Numbered from the stretch's first letter, positions 1-9,061 are shown. The stretch: 64,000 bases of DNA from Pseudomonas sp. RIT-PI-q (GCF_001297125.1 NZ_LHPC01000030.1:18948-82947); one strand, 5' to 3'. The notes: generated from the sequence alone by a model not told the origin. Program-made: numbers and translations.

Positions 1-1300
1 CGTCGGTCAGCTTGGCGATGCCCTTCATTACAGTCGGGTCGTCGCCGTAGATTTCCGCGCAGTTTTTCAGCATCGAGGCGCCAGCGCTGGCCTGCCCGAG
101 CATTTGCAATTGTTTGGCGACCAGCAGCGCCGCTTCGGCGCTCATGAACTGCTCCATGCCATCGAGGCGCATCATCGCTTGCTCGGTGAGCTTCTCGGCG
201 GTTTCGGCATCGTTAAGCAACAGACTGGTGGCCTTCATCAGTCGCGCACGAATCTGCAGCCCAGGGTCGCTCGGGTTTTCCTTGGCCACCGCACTCAGCG
301 TCGTGTTGATTTCCAGTCGGGTCCGGGTGTCCAGGCCCTTTTCACTGCCTTTGCTGATCAAGGCGTGGGCGAGGCCGAGGTTGCTTTCGGCATCCTTGAA
401 ACGCGACTGCGCACCTTGAGACACGGCCTGGCGATAGGCTTTTGAGGCCGTTTCAAAATCTTCGTTGGTCATGGCCAGCTTGCCCAACTGCGCTTGGCGA
501 CGCACCGCCAGCGGCGATAAGCGAATCGCCTCTTCCAACACATTCTGCGCAGCCTTGGTGTCCCCTTCGGCAACGAGTACATCGGCCATGCCATCGTAGA
601 GGGCCGGCATCATCGGGAACACTTTCAGGGCTTTTTCGTAGACGCCTTTGGCCTGACTGACCTGGCCACGCTTGAACAGCAACTTGCCCAGCCCGGCAAA
701 CGCCCACGGCAATGGTCGATCAGCAATGATGCTGTCGTAAAGACGCTCCAGCGCTCCGTTCTGATTCAGGTCGCGCAGGGCATCGGCGCGATAGCGCAGG
801 CACAACGGCGAGTATCGAATGTCTTGCTTGCACAGGGCGATGCAGGCATTGAGCACTTCCACCGGTTTGCCCCGATCGAGGGCTTGCAGGATCGGCTTGA
901 GCAAGGTCTTGCGCTGCTCCAGCCGTTCCAGGCGCTGGGCCAGGCCGGAACGATTGAAGGGCTTGGTCAGGTAGGCATCGGGCTCGTGCTCCAGGGCGCT
1001 GAGCACCATGGCCTGGCTGGTTTCGGCGGTCACCATGACGAACACGGCTTCATGGCTGATCAGCTTCTCGATCATCAAGTCTTCGAGTACCTGCTGACCG
1101 TTTTTCTTGCCATCGCCCAGGTGAAAATCCTGCAGGATGAAATCGTAGGCCTTCTGCGAACACATGCGCAGCGCCGCCTCACCCGTGTCGGCGGTGTCGA
1201 CATCCTTGACCCCGAGTTCACGCAGCATGGACCGGACGGAACTGCGGAAATCCGAGAAATCATCGACGATCAGAAAACGCTTTTGGTGATACGACAGCAT
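1..1300 (-). CDS. Response regulator with C-terminal TPR-like repeats (3' end outside window)
   Basis: The first ~120 residues form a CheY-like receiver: an acidic pocket in FLIVDDF, a phosphoacceptor Asp in ILQDFHLGDG, a Thr in VMVTAET and a Lys in YLTKPF. The remainder (to at least residue 433) is helical and TPR-like, with repeated A-G-L-G-K-L and A-Q-L-G-K-L motifs. There is no DNA-binding or enzymatic output domain, so it probably acts through protein contacts. The gene diverges from the large hybrid kinase at 1540, a likely partner. The start is the ATG at 1298-1300; the stop lies beyond the left edge. Receiver identity is certain, the function of the tail is inferred. Confidence 0.8.
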   Translation of the reverse strand, partial: MLSYHQKRFLIVDDFSDFRSSVRSMLRELGVKDVDTADTGEAALRMCSQKAYDFILQDFHLGDGKKNGQQVLEDLMIEKLISHEAVFVMVTAETSQAMVLSALEHEPDAYLTKPFNRSGLAQRLERLEQRKTLLKPILQALDRGKPVEVLNACIALCKQDIRYSPLCLRYRADALRDLNQNGALERLYDSIIADRPLPWAFAGLGKLLFKRGQVSQAKGVYEKALKVFPMMPALYDGMADVLVAEGDTKAAQNVLEEAIRLSPLAVRRQAQLGKLAMTNEDFETASKAYRQAVSQGAQSRFKDAESNLGLAHALISKGSEKGLDTRTRLEINTTLSAVAKENPSDPGLQIRARLMKATSLLLNDAETAEKLTEQAMMRLDGMEQFMSAEAALLVAKQLQMLGQASAGASMLKNCAEIYGDDPTVMKGIAKLTD

Positions 1301-1539
1301 CGAGGATTTCCAGGCAATTTAAGAAGACCACTCAGGTTATCGGCCAGTAGTGGCGTTCCCTTGAAGCGCGGGGAGCGCAATTGTGCATTTGGCTGTCAAA
1401 GAACTTATGCCCAGCCCCAAAAGCGAGCTAAATATTTGAAGGTGTTATTAAAAAAAGGGATTATCCTGATTTATTGATGCGCACCTCACCCCTTTTAACT
1501 ACAAGTCACCCTTACCCGTCGCCGGCAAAGGCAGAAGTT
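1301..1539. promoter_or_regulatory. Divergent intergenic region between response regulator and hybrid kinase
   Basis: This 239-base region must hold the outward promoters of the response regulator and of the CheB/CheR/kinase gene. It is AT-rich around 1425-1475. I see no convincing operator palindrome. Confidence 0.4.
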
Positions 1540-4500
1540 ATGACCACCACACCCAAGCACTCGGCCATTGCTCCCGAGCAAATGGCCCGGAGCCCAAGCA
1601 CCCTGGACTTCCCGGTGGTGGGTATTGGCGCGTCGGCGGGCGGGCTGCAAGCGATCAGACTGTTCTTCGAAAACATGCCCCAGGACAACGGCATGGCGTT
1701 CGTGATCATTCTTCATCTGTCGCCGGATCACGAAAGCATCGCTGACAAAATCATCCAGGAATCGACCAACATGCCGGTTCTGCAGGTCACCGAAACGGTG
1801 CCCATCGAGAAAAACCGGGTGTACGTGATTTCACCGGCGCAACGGTTGACGATGAATGACGGTTTTCTTGAAGTCAGCACCCCCGATTCGCGCGAAAGTC
1901 GCCATGCCTCCATTGATCTGTTCTTCCGCGACCTGGCCGACGTGCACCGCGAGCGTGCCTTCTGGGTCGTGCTGTCAGGCACCGGTTCGGACGGCGCGGT
2001 CGGTTTGTCGCGGATCAAGGAACAAGGCGGTATCACACTGGCCCAGGCACCGGAAGACGCCGAATTCGACGGCATGCCCCGCGCGGCCATCGAAACCCAC
2101 ATGGTCGACCTGGTATTGCCCGTGGTCGACATGCCGCAAAAGCTCCTGGAGCTGTGGCGCAACTCCCAGGAAATCAGCTTGCCCACGGTCAACGAACCCG
2201 AACAGCAAACCATCGCCGCCCTGTCCGAACGCGAAGCGGTGGTCGCCGAACAATTGCTGCATGACGTCCTGATCCAGTTGCGCACCGGCACTGGCCATGA
2301 TTTCAAGCACTACAAACGGGCGACCGTATTGCGCCGGATCGAACGCCGGATGCAGGTCACCGCCCAGCCGGATCTGCGCGCTTACTACAACTATCTGCAA
2401 AGCAATCCCGAAGAAACCAAGGCGCTGCTGGGGGACATGCTGATTGGCGTGACCAACTTCTTCCGCGACCGTGAAGCCTTCGAAGCGCTGGAACGCGATG
2501 TCGTGCCGCAACTGGTCAGCGCTGCGGTGTCGGCACATCCCGAGAAAGAAGAAATCCGCGTCTGGTCCGCGGGCTGCTCCACGGGCGAAGAAGCCTACAG
2601 CCTGGCGATGTTGCTCAACGATCAACTGCAACTCGACAACAGCGCGGCGTCGATGCAACTGTTTGCCACCGACATTGACGAGCGCGCCATCAGCGTCGGC
2701 CGGGCCGGTCTGTATCCGCAAGCCATCATCACCGACGTGCCGCCGACGCGGCTGCGGCACTATTTCATCAAAGAAGATGACCACTATCGGATTCGCAAGG
2801 AACTGCGTGAAAAAGTCCTGTTCGCCAAACACAGCCTGTTGTCCGACCCGCCCTTTTCGCAAATCGACCTGATCGTTTGTCGCAACCTGCTGATCTATCT
2901 GGATCGCGAAGTGCAGCGCGAAATCCTGCAGATGTTCCACTTCGCCCTGCGCCCTGGCGGCTTCCTGTTTCTCGGCTCGTCCGAGAGCGCGGACGCGTGC
3001 CACGAACTGTTCGCCCCGGTGGATAAACGCAACCGGATTTTCCGTGCCAAGACCGGCGCCAACAGCCGGCGCACTCCGACCATGCCGCGTGGCGGTTATG
3101 TGCGCAGCAATATGTCCCGTGAGGCGCCGCAAAGCAGCGTGCCGCGCAAACTGTCATTTGCCGATATCCATCAACGCGCCCTTGAGCAATCGGCACCACC
3201 GAGTGTGATCGTCGACGCCAACGCCGACATCCTGCACATGAGCGAAAGCGCCGGGCGTTTCCTGCGCCATGTCGGCGGAGAGTTGTCGCGCAACTTGCTG
3301 ACGCTGATCCTTCCGGAGCTGCGCCTGGAAATCCGTACCACCCTGTTCCAGGTTCAACAGAGCGGCCTGCCGGTCAAATCCCGCGAAGTACCGATCAAGC
3401 GTGATGACCGGCGCTACCTGATCGATCTGGTCGCCCACCCTTATAAGGATGAAGAGTCGGACGGCGACTATGTCCTGGTGATTTTCGAGGAAGTCGAGGT
3501 CGACCCTTCGGAGTCGCCGAGCACCACCTCGTTGCAAACCGAAAGCCAGGTGTTGTCCAACCTGGAACGCGAACTGCAACGCACCAAGCTGCACTTGCAG
3601 GACACCATCGAACAGTCGGAAATCTCCAGCGAAGAGCTCAAGGCTTCCAATGAAGAAATGCAGGCGATCAACGAAGAATTGCGCTCGGCCACCGAAGAGT
3701 TGGAGACCAGCAAGGAAGAGCTGCAGTCGATCAACGAAGAGTTGCTGACAGTCAACTTCGAGCTGAAAACCAAGGTTGAAGAAACCGACAAGATCAACGA
3801 TTACCTGACCAACCTGATCGCTTCCACTGACATCGCCACGGTGTTTGTCGACCGCAGCATGCGCATCAAATGGTTCACCCCGCGCGCCACCGACATCTTC
3901 AGCATGTTGCCGGTCGATACCGGGCGCTCCTTGCTCGACATCACCCATCGCCTGCATTACGACAACCTGGCCGGTGACGCGGCGCTGGTGTTCGAATCGC
4001 TGAACATGATCGAGCGCGAAGTCAGCAGCACCGACAACCGCTGGTACATCGCCCGCCTGCTGCCCTACCGCTCCAGCGAAGACCACATCGACGGCACGGT
4101 GCTGACGTTCATCGACATCACCAAGCGTCGCGCGGCTGAAGAAGAACTGCGCCTGGGCGAAGAGCGCATGCGCCTGGTCGCCGAAAGCACGCGCGACTAC
4201 GCGATCATCACCCTCGATGAACAGGGCATCATCACCAGCTGGAACAAAGGCGCCGAATTGATCTTCGGTTACAGCAAGAGCGAAGCCGAAGGCGCTTACT
4301 ACGATTTCATTTTCTCCGCCGAAGATCGCGCCTCGGGTGTTCCTGAAAACGAACTGCTGGCAGTGCGCACCCACGGCCGTAGCGAAGATGAGCGCTGGCA
4401 TCTGCACAAGGACGGTAGCCGCTTCTTTTGCAGCGGCGAGGTGACTTTGCTCAGGGGTGACAATCTTCAAGGCTACGTGAAAATCGCCCGGGACCTGACC

Positions 4501-5667
4501 GGCCACAAACGCCAGCACGAAGAGCAGAGCCAACAACTGGCCGAGACCCGCAACACCAATTACCTCAAGGACGAGTTTTTCGCGGTGATGTCCCACGAGC
4601 TCAAACATCCGCTGAACCTGATCCAGCTCAACGCAGAACTGCTGCGTCGCTTGCCGCTGACCAAATCCGCGCCGCCGGCGGCCAGGGCCGTCAACACCAT
4701 CTGCGACGCCGTCAACAGCCAGGCACGCATCATTGATGACCTGCTCGACGTAGCCCGAGTGCGCACTGGCAAACTCAAGCTGCAACCGGTCGCCATGGAC
4801 CTGACCAGTGTGCTGCGCGATATCCACACCGTCGTACTCAACGACCAGCATGACGTCACGCTTGAATTGTTGGTGCCTTGCGATCCGTTAATGGTGCACG
4901 CCGACCCGACGCGACTTGAGCAAATCATCTGGAACCTGGTGAACAACGCCCTGAAATTCACCCCGCCCAAGGGCCGCGTGCAGTTGATTGCCAGCCAGTC
5001 CGGGAACATGGCGCGGCTGGACGTCAAAGACAATGGCGCCGGCATCGCGCCGGAGAACCTTGACCATGTGTTCGACCTGTTTAGCCAGGCTGAAAAGCAG
5101 CACGCCACGCACAACCGTGAAGGGCTGGGCATTGGCTTGTCGCTGGTCCGCCAGTTGACCGAAGCGCAACGCGGTTCGGTTGAGGTGAGTTCCGCCGGAG
5201 TGGGAACGGGCTGTACGTTCAGCGTCTACTTGCCACTGGCCCGGACCGAGAGCGAGGCCCTATCCTCGATACCGGTCGAAGATGCGTCTGGCAGGCTGAG
5301 TGGGTTGACGATCCTGTTGGTGGACGACTCCGCCGACGTGCTGGAAACCTTGAAAATGCTGCTGGAAATGGAAGACGCCCAAGTGGTTGCCTTCGACCGT
5401 CCGGTGGCGGCCCTGGATGCCGCAAAAATCACCCGTTTTGACCTGATCATCTCTGACCTGGGCATGCCGGTCATGAACGGCCACGAGCTGATGAGCGCGT
5501 TGCGCCAGTTGCCACTGGTCAAGGATGTGCCGGCAATTGCACTGACCGGCTATGGCGCACAAAGCGACATTCAAAAGTCACGGCAATCAGGCTTCGACCA
5601 ACACATCGGAAAACCGGTGTCCTACGATGAGCTGATCGAAACCATCGAGGCCCTGCGGCGTCCTTAA
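1540..5667 (+). CDS. CheB-CheR-PAS-histidine kinase-receiver hybrid protein
   Basis: A 1375-residue fusion that reads as a complete signalling chain. A CheB methylesterase domain has Ser32 in GIGASAGG, His59 in HLSPDH and Asp151 in GTGSDG. A CheR methyltransferase follows, with the RRIERRM helix and the SAM motif WSAGCSTGEEAY near residue 342. Next is a long coiled coil (about 670-750) rich in EEL/NEE heptads, then two PAS regions (about 750-865 and 870-990). The kinase has HisKA His1019 in SHELKHPLN and a HATPase with NNALKF, DNGAGIAPE and GLGIGLS. A receiver closes the protein, with Asp1306 in ISDLGMP. All catalytic residues appear present. An in-frame TTG/ATG at 1474/1477 would add 22 residues; I prefer the ATG at 1540 because the CheB fold starts soon after it. 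The input signal is unknown. Confidence 0.9.
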   Translation: MTTTPKHSAIAPEQMARSPSTLDFPVVGIGASAGGLQAIRLFFENMPQDNGMAFVIILHLSPDHESIADKIIQESTNMPVLQVTETVPIEKNRVYVISPAQRLTMNDGFLEVSTPDSRESRHASIDLFFRDLADVHRERAFWVVLSGTGSDGAVGLSRIKEQGGITLAQAPEDAEFDGMPRAAIETHMVDLVLPVVDMPQKLLELWRNSQEISLPTVNEPEQQTIAALSEREAVVAEQLLHDVLIQLRTGTGHDFKHYKRATVLRRIERRMQVTAQPDLRAYYNYLQSNPEETKALLGDMLIGVTNFFRDREAFEALERDVVPQLVSAAVSAHPEKEEIRVWSAGCSTGEEAYSLAMLLNDQLQLDNSAASMQLFATDIDERAISVGRAGLYPQAIITDVPPTRLRHYFIKEDDHYRIRKELREKVLFAKHSLLSDPPFSQIDLIVCRNLLIYLDREVQREILQMFHFALRPGGFLFLGSSESADACHELFAPVDKRNRIFRAKTGANSRRTPTMPRGGYVRSNMSREAPQSSVPRKLSFADIHQRALEQSAPPSVIVDANADILHMSESAGRFLRHVGGELSRNLLTLILPELRLEIRTTLFQVQQSGLPVKSREVPIKRDDRRYLIDLVAHPYKDEESDGDYVLVIFEEVEVDPSESPSTTSLQTESQVLSNLERELQRTKLHLQDTIEQSEISSEELKASNEEMQAINEELRSATEELETSKEELQSINEELLTVNFELKTKVEETDKINDYLTNLIASTDIATVFVDRSMRIKWFTPRATDIFSMLPVDTGRSLLDITHRLHYDNLAGDAALVFESLNMIEREVSSTDNRWYIARLLPYRSSEDHIDGTVLTFIDITKRRAAEEELRLGEERMRLVAESTRDYAIITLDEQGIITSWNKGAELIFGYSKSEAEGAYYDFIFSAEDRASGVPENELLAVRTHGRSEDERWHLHKDGSRFFCSGEVTLLRGDNLQGYVKIARDLTGHKRQHEEQSQQLAETRNTNYLKDEFFAVMSHELKHPLNLIQLNAELLRRLPLTKSAPPAARAVNTICDAVNSQARIIDDLLDVARVRTGKLKLQPVAMDLTSVLRDIHTVVLNDQHDVTLELLVPCDPLMVHADPTRLEQIIWNLVNNALKFTPPKGRVQLIASQSGNMARLDVKDNGAGIAPENLDHVFDLFSQAEKQHATHNREGLGIGLSLVRQLTEAQRGSVEVSSAGVGTGCTFSVYLPLARTESEALSSIPVEDASGRLSGLTILLVDDSADVLETLKMLLEMEDAQVVAFDRPVAALDAAKITRFDLIISDLGMPVMNGHELMSALRQLPLVKDVPAIALTGYGAQSDIQKSRQSGFDQHIGKPVSYDELIETIEALRRP

Positions 5668-5681
5668 AGCACAGACCAGCA

Positions 5682-6278
5682 TCAGCGCAAATAGGCACGC
5701 TGGACGCTGGCCCGCCGATCGATGGCTTGCCGCAGACGCTCCTTGTGGTCTGCCCAGACCGTAGGGTCGACTTTGGTTGAGCGCATCAGCACCAGCATGG
5801 CGGCCTTGGCGGCCTGGTACTCCGTCCATGCGTCGTCGGACCTGATCTTCAAACGCTCACGCTCGGTCATCTCCATGCGCCGCAACGCCAACACCGACTC
5901 ATCGGTGATCACCGTACTCAAGGTCAATTGCACCCGGTGCGGCGCGACGAACTCCTGGGTGTCCGCGACAATCTCCCTCGCCCGCTGCGCGCCCCATTTG
6001 AGCGCCATGCAGTAATGCTCACCGATGCGCCGATCATGAAACTCCTCGCAAATCGCCCAGCCATCAGTGCCATAAATGCCTACAAATACCTGGGTAACTC
6101 CCTCATGACTGACCCGCGCCTGCACCTCGATCTGCACACCATTGCCGAGCACCTCATCATGGCTGTGCAGGGGCAAGCGTGTGTTGGTCCATAACCAGAA
6201 TTTTGCGCCTCTGCGTCGCATCGATTTCGCCCCATCAGTGGTGTCTGGAGTAAGGCACAGCAATGACCGGGTTGCCAT
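5682..6278 (-). CDS. Conserved hypothetical protein
   Basis: A soluble protein of about 198 residues with no signal peptide or membrane segment. The N-terminal half contains RRGAKFWLWTNTRLPLHSHD and an alternating beta-like stretch. The C-terminal half is charged and helical. It is convergent with the hybrid kinase, 14 bases from its stop. The frame is open to 6347, but the ATG at 6278 (MATRSLLCL) is the more natural start; neither has a strong ribosome site. I do not recognise the family. Confidence 0.6.
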   Translation of the reverse strand: MATRSLLCLTPDTTDGAKSMRRRGAKFWLWTNTRLPLHSHDEVLGNGVQIEVQARVSHEGVTQVFVGIYGTDGWAICEEFHDRRIGEHYCMALKWGAQRAREIVADTQEFVAPHRVQLTLSTVITDESVLALRRMEMTERERLKIRSDDAWTEYQAAKAAMLVLMRSTKVDPTVWADHKERLRQAIDRRASVQRAYLR

Positions 6279-6389
6279 GTAAGTCGTCGGGAGGTTGGAG
6301 TGAAACAGGTCTAAACCTATATCAGGACCAGACACACACTTGATCACTCAAGCAGTGATTCATTCGCTTTCTGCCAGGAGAGAAAAATC

Positions 6390-6818
6390 ATGCACAGAAT
6401 TATCGCAGCGGGCGTGCTCTTACTGGCCTTGGTCGGATGTGCAACATCACCGTTGCCGATTGCCGATTCGCGACCGGTGCCTGCCGATCAGATTTATCCA
6501 TTCAAAAGCCGGGGCACGAATGAAACAGGGCTCCTGACTGTTTTCCGGGATGACGGGTTTGTCGGCTCGGGGTGCGACATTGTGTTCTACATTGATGGTC
6601 AGCGAGCAGCCAAGATAGGGCCGGGGCAAAGGGCCTCTTTTAACTTGCCCGCCGGCGAAGTGAACCTCGGTACCGGTCTCGCCGAATCTGGCCTATGCAG
6701 CGGTGCAGTGATCAAAACTATCGCCTCCCGCATCAAGCCTGGGCGGGAAGTCATTTATCGAATTACTGGTGATATGCAGGGTTATTACCTCGGCCCCTAT
6801 GTTGATTACAGTCGCTAA
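6390..6818 (+). CDS. Small outer-membrane lipoprotein, function unknown
   Basis: A 142-residue protein with a lipoprotein signal: hydrophobic AAGVLLLALV followed by the lipobox LVGC, cysteine at residue 17. The mature part is beta-rich and contains a Cys pair (GSGCDIVFY and SGLCSGAV) that could form a disulfide. It resembles DUF2846-type lipoproteins in layout (short peptide-like fold with an IDG turn). The start is the ATG at 6390, preceded by a good AGGAGAG ribosome site. It stands alone and is followed by a strong terminator. Confidence 0.7.
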   Translation: MHRIIAAGVLLLALVGCATSPLPIADSRPVPADQIYPFKSRGTNETGLLTVFRDDGFVGSGCDIVFYIDGQRAAKIGPGQRASFNLPAGEVNLGTGLAESGLCSGAVIKTIASRIKPGREVIYRITGDMQGYYLGPYVDYSR

Positions 6819-6875
6819 GATCGCGGGAACCGAATTCTGGTTTCGCCGTGACTGTTCCGTCGTTCAAGAGGGCAC

Positions 6876-6915
6876 AAAAAAGCCCCGCCCGAACACTGCC
6901 CGGCGGGGCTTCTAT
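6876..6915. terminator. Rho-independent terminator after the lipoprotein gene
   Basis: An AAGCCCCGCC / GGCGGGGCTT stem is flanked by an A-run on the left and a TTCTATTT tract on the right. It could work in both directions, for the lipoprotein gene and for the tRNA-Arg transcript coming from the right. Confidence 0.75.
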
Positions 6916-6991
6916 TTGGCCTGCTGCTGCCACCCTGCTGTCACGAAGAAATCGAGCGGTCAGGAGAATGGCTTGAAAGGCCCGAAATGTA

Positions 6992-7068
6992 TGGTGTCCC
7001 AGGGCAGGTTCGAACTGCCAACCTTCCCCTTAGGAGGGGGATGCTCTATCCAATTGAGCTACTGAGAC
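6992..7068 (-). tRNA. tRNA-Arg(CCT)
   Basis: On the reverse strand the acceptor GTCTCAG pairs with CTGGGAC, followed by A and an encoded CCA. The T arm contains GTTCGAA. The anticodon loop reads TCCTAA, giving anticodon CCT (Arg, AGG codons). It is 77 bases long and forms a complete cloverleaf. Confidence 0.93.
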
Positions 7069-7308
7069 ACAAGTCGCCCGCAAAGACTGCGGTGCGATGG
7101 ACGGCGTGCATGTTAACGGGCAGGCCTGATTTTGTCATGTCGTCCGTGGGGCTTTTTAAGTGTAGGCAGTTGCCTCGCAGGGGCGTGGCCATGTTTACCG
7201 TGCAATTTGCATCACCGCAAAAAGCCATCATTGCAAAATGCAATGCAGACCGTTCGCACGAATATCTTAATTCATTGTTTTTAAAGGATTTAATAGCCGT
7301 TAGACTCT

Positions 7309-7325
7309 TGGCATGCGGGCTGCTT
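7309..7325 (+). promoter_or_regulatory. Sigma-54 (RpoN) promoter candidate
   Basis: TTGGCATGCGGGCTGCT matches the RpoN pattern TGGCACG-N4-TTGCW with two mismatches. It has the invariant GG (7310-7311) and GC (7322-7323) separated by ten bases. It lies 35 bases before the start codon of the small membrane protein gene at 7360. No enhancer site was identified. Confidence 0.6.
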
Positions 7326-7359
7326 TAGCTGTTCTCAAAGAACAACGGAGGCCAGCCTC

Positions 7360-7581
7360 ATGAACAGCGCCCTTTTACTCTCGAATGCAATTGCCCTGGC
7401 GGTCCTGTTGGGTTTTCATTTTGCCCCCGAGAGCGGCGCTGAGCCGGTCGCCCAACGCATGCCTCATTACCTTCAGCTGCAAAAATCGCCTCAATTGGCG
7501 GTGATGAGTGATCAGCGCGTGTTCGTCAGTGAGGACAGCAGCGTGCTGCCAACTCAGTCATCCGAACGTTTGGTATTTTGA
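7360..7581 (+). CDS. Small membrane-anchored protein
   Basis: A 73-residue protein with one N-terminal hydrophobic segment (residues 3-21, LLLSNAIALAVLLGFHF). A polar tail without recognisable motifs follows. The ATG at 7360 has a strong GGAGG site, and a sigma-54 promoter candidate lies just upstream. It is followed 22 bases later by a second small membrane protein, so the two probably form an operon. I do not recognise the family. Confidence 0.6.
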   Translation: MNSALLLSNAIALAVLLGFHFAPESGAEPVAQRMPHYLQLQKSPQLAVMSDQRVFVSEDSSVLPTQSSERLVF

Positions 7582-7603
7582 TTCACCCCATCAGGAGCAC
7601 AGC

Positions 7604-7783
7604 ATGTCCAAATCAGCCGCAGGATTTTTCGTCCTCGCCTTACTGAGCGGCATTCTTCATCTGGCTTTGGTCCAGGACGCAATGGTTACCCTGCCTCTGA
7701 TTGCCTGCGGCATCTTCAGCGCATTGTTCGTCTTGGCGCTGATCGCCGGGCGCAAGTTCAAATTTGATCCGGTACTGCGTTAG
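7604..7783 (+). CDS. Small inner-membrane protein with two membrane segments
   Basis: A 59-residue protein that is almost wholly hydrophobic. Two segments (about 5-24 and 29-48) are followed by a basic end (GRKFKF), so both termini are probably cytoplasmic. The ATG at 7604 is preceded by CAGGAGCA. It lies in the same presumed sigma-54 operon as the gene at 7360. It overlaps the end of phnN, which runs the other way (7758-7783). Function unknown. Confidence 0.6.
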   Translation: MSKSAAGFFVLALLSGILHLALVQDAMVTLPLIACGIFSALFVLALIAGRKFKFDPVLR

Positions 7784-8330
7784 CCTTCAACAGGCCCAGC
7801 AGTTTGGCGACCGTAACCGCCAGGTCGCCGGAGTTATCGAGTCGATGAACCTGCGCATCACCGATTAAACCCTCCGCCGTGAATAGCCCGTTGCGGCGCA
7901 GCCTTGCTTCAATCTCCGCAAGCCCCTCACGTCCACGTCGCAGCAAACGCTCTCGCAGGACGTCATCCTTGACCGTCAATAATACCGGCAGCAGCGTCGG
8001 ATATCGGTGCAGCGCCTGATTCAGATGGGCACGAGAACCGTTGACCAAGACATGACGGCCGTCTTTGAGCCATTGATCGATGTCGACCGGAATGCCGTAA
8101 TCCAGGCCATTGGCGTGCCACGAAAGCGCGAAATCGCCTTGAGCCTTTCGCTGCTCGAATTCTTCCCGGGAAACGCCGATGGCATCTTCACCCACCGACT
8201 CGGGCGAGCGCGTAATGACCCGACGCACCACTTCGCAATTAAGCGCTTGCAAAGGCACTCGAGCGGCATCGATGAGGCTGTCCTTGCCCGACCCGGACGG
8301 CCCCATTAGAAAAATCAGCTTGCCATCCAT
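7758..8330 (-). CDS. phnN: Ribose 1,5-bisphosphate phosphokinase PhnN
   Basis: A 190-residue guanylate-kinase-like protein. The P-loop GPSGSGKDS sits at residues 9-17. RRVITRSP and a GLDYGIP segment correspond to the substrate-binding region of PhnN. PhnN makes phosphoribosyl diphosphate from ribose 1,5-bisphosphate, the last step of C-P lyase phosphonate use. No other phn gene is visible here. The start is the ATG at 8328-8330, just ahead of the P-loop and preceded by GGGGGA. The frame stays open 116 codons further upstream, but that would place a non-family extension before the kinase. It is next to amrZ, as is the phn operon in P. aeruginosa. Confidence 0.85.
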   Translation of the reverse strand: MDGKLIFLMGPSGSGKDSLIDAARVPLQALNCEVVRRVITRSPESVGEDAIGVSREEFEQRKAQGDFALSWHANGLDYGIPVDIDQWLKDGRHVLVNGSRAHLNQALHRYPTLLPVLLTVKDDVLRERLLRRGREGLAEIEARLRRNGLFTAEGLIGDAQVHRLDNSGDLAVTVAKLLGLLKANAVPDQI

Positions 8331-8716
8331 CCTGAAAACGTCCCCCAAAGCCTGTATGCCACTAGTAAATCGGCCATTTGCCACTATCCTGTATAGGTAA
8401 GGAACAATGATCGAATCCGTATAGCATGCGCCTTCAGGCCTCTTCGGACACTCACTGTCGGGCAACAGAAAACGATCATTGATACGGACCAGGGGAAAAT
8501 TTTCAAACCAGTCCGCATTTCTGACAATGGGTACTGGCATTAAGCCTTTACCCAAACCTATATTTGTCACAGAATTGACGCCAATGATCTGGCTACTTTG
8601 AGGCATGATGCGAGCCTCTATCAATTCAGGTTGAACATTTGGCCAGAGCGCTTGTCCTATCAGACATCCTGCGGCCAATCCCGAGAACCGCTCCCCTGAA
8701 CTAACCGGTTAAATAT
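8331..8716. other. AT-richer segment between phnN and amrZ with an open frame in line with phnN
   Basis: 386 bases with visibly lower GC than the flanks. The minus-strand frame of phnN stays open to 8678 and would encode about 116 residues with ordinary composition (for example PLVRINDRFLLPDSECPKRP) but no motif I know. It could be a decayed gene, a small unannotated gene, or the amrZ control region. The amrZ promoter must lie here. Confidence 0.35.
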
Positions 8717-9043
8717 ATGCGCCCATTGAAACAGGCAATTTATTCCAGCCGTACGGCTGACAAGTTCGTCGTACGTCTGCCAGACGGAATGCGTGAACGC
8801 ATTGCCGAGGTGGCTCGCAATCATCATCGCAGCATGAACTCCGAAATCATTGCGCGCCTTGAGCAGAGTCTCATTCAGGAAGGCGCACTGGGCGAAGAAT
8901 TGAGCATGCGCCTGGACAGCCCGGAGCTGTCATTGCACGAACGTGAACTGCTGCAACGCTTCCGCCAACTCTCCCACCGTCAGCAGAACGCTCTGGTTTC
9001 GCTGATTGCGCATGATGCCGAAATGGCCGCAGACGCCTCCTGA
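8717..9043 (+). CDS. amrZ: Ribbon-helix-helix transcription factor AmrZ
   Basis: A 108-residue protein closely resembling P. aeruginosa AmrZ/AlgZ. The flexible N-terminus is followed by the DNA-contacting strand KFVVRLP, the helix MRERIAEVARNHHRSMNSEIIARLEQ and a conserved C-terminal helix around ELLQRFRQLSHRQQNAL. AmrZ is a global regulator of alginate, motility and c-di-GMP genes. The start is the ATG at 8717. The gene is monocistronic and followed by a strong terminator. Confidence 0.93.
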   Translation: MRPLKQAIYSSRTADKFVVRLPDGMRERIAEVARNHHRSMNSEIIARLEQSLIQEGALGEELSMRLDSPELSLHERELLQRFRQLSHRQQNALVSLIAHDAEMAADAS

Positions 9044-9061
9044 TTTATCCCGAAAAAATCC

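Noticed and set aside
3154..4851. 565-codon minus-strand frame opposite the hybrid kinase
   Set aside because: Mirror of the coiled-coil and PAS region; hydrophobic runs arise from complemented Glu-rich codons.
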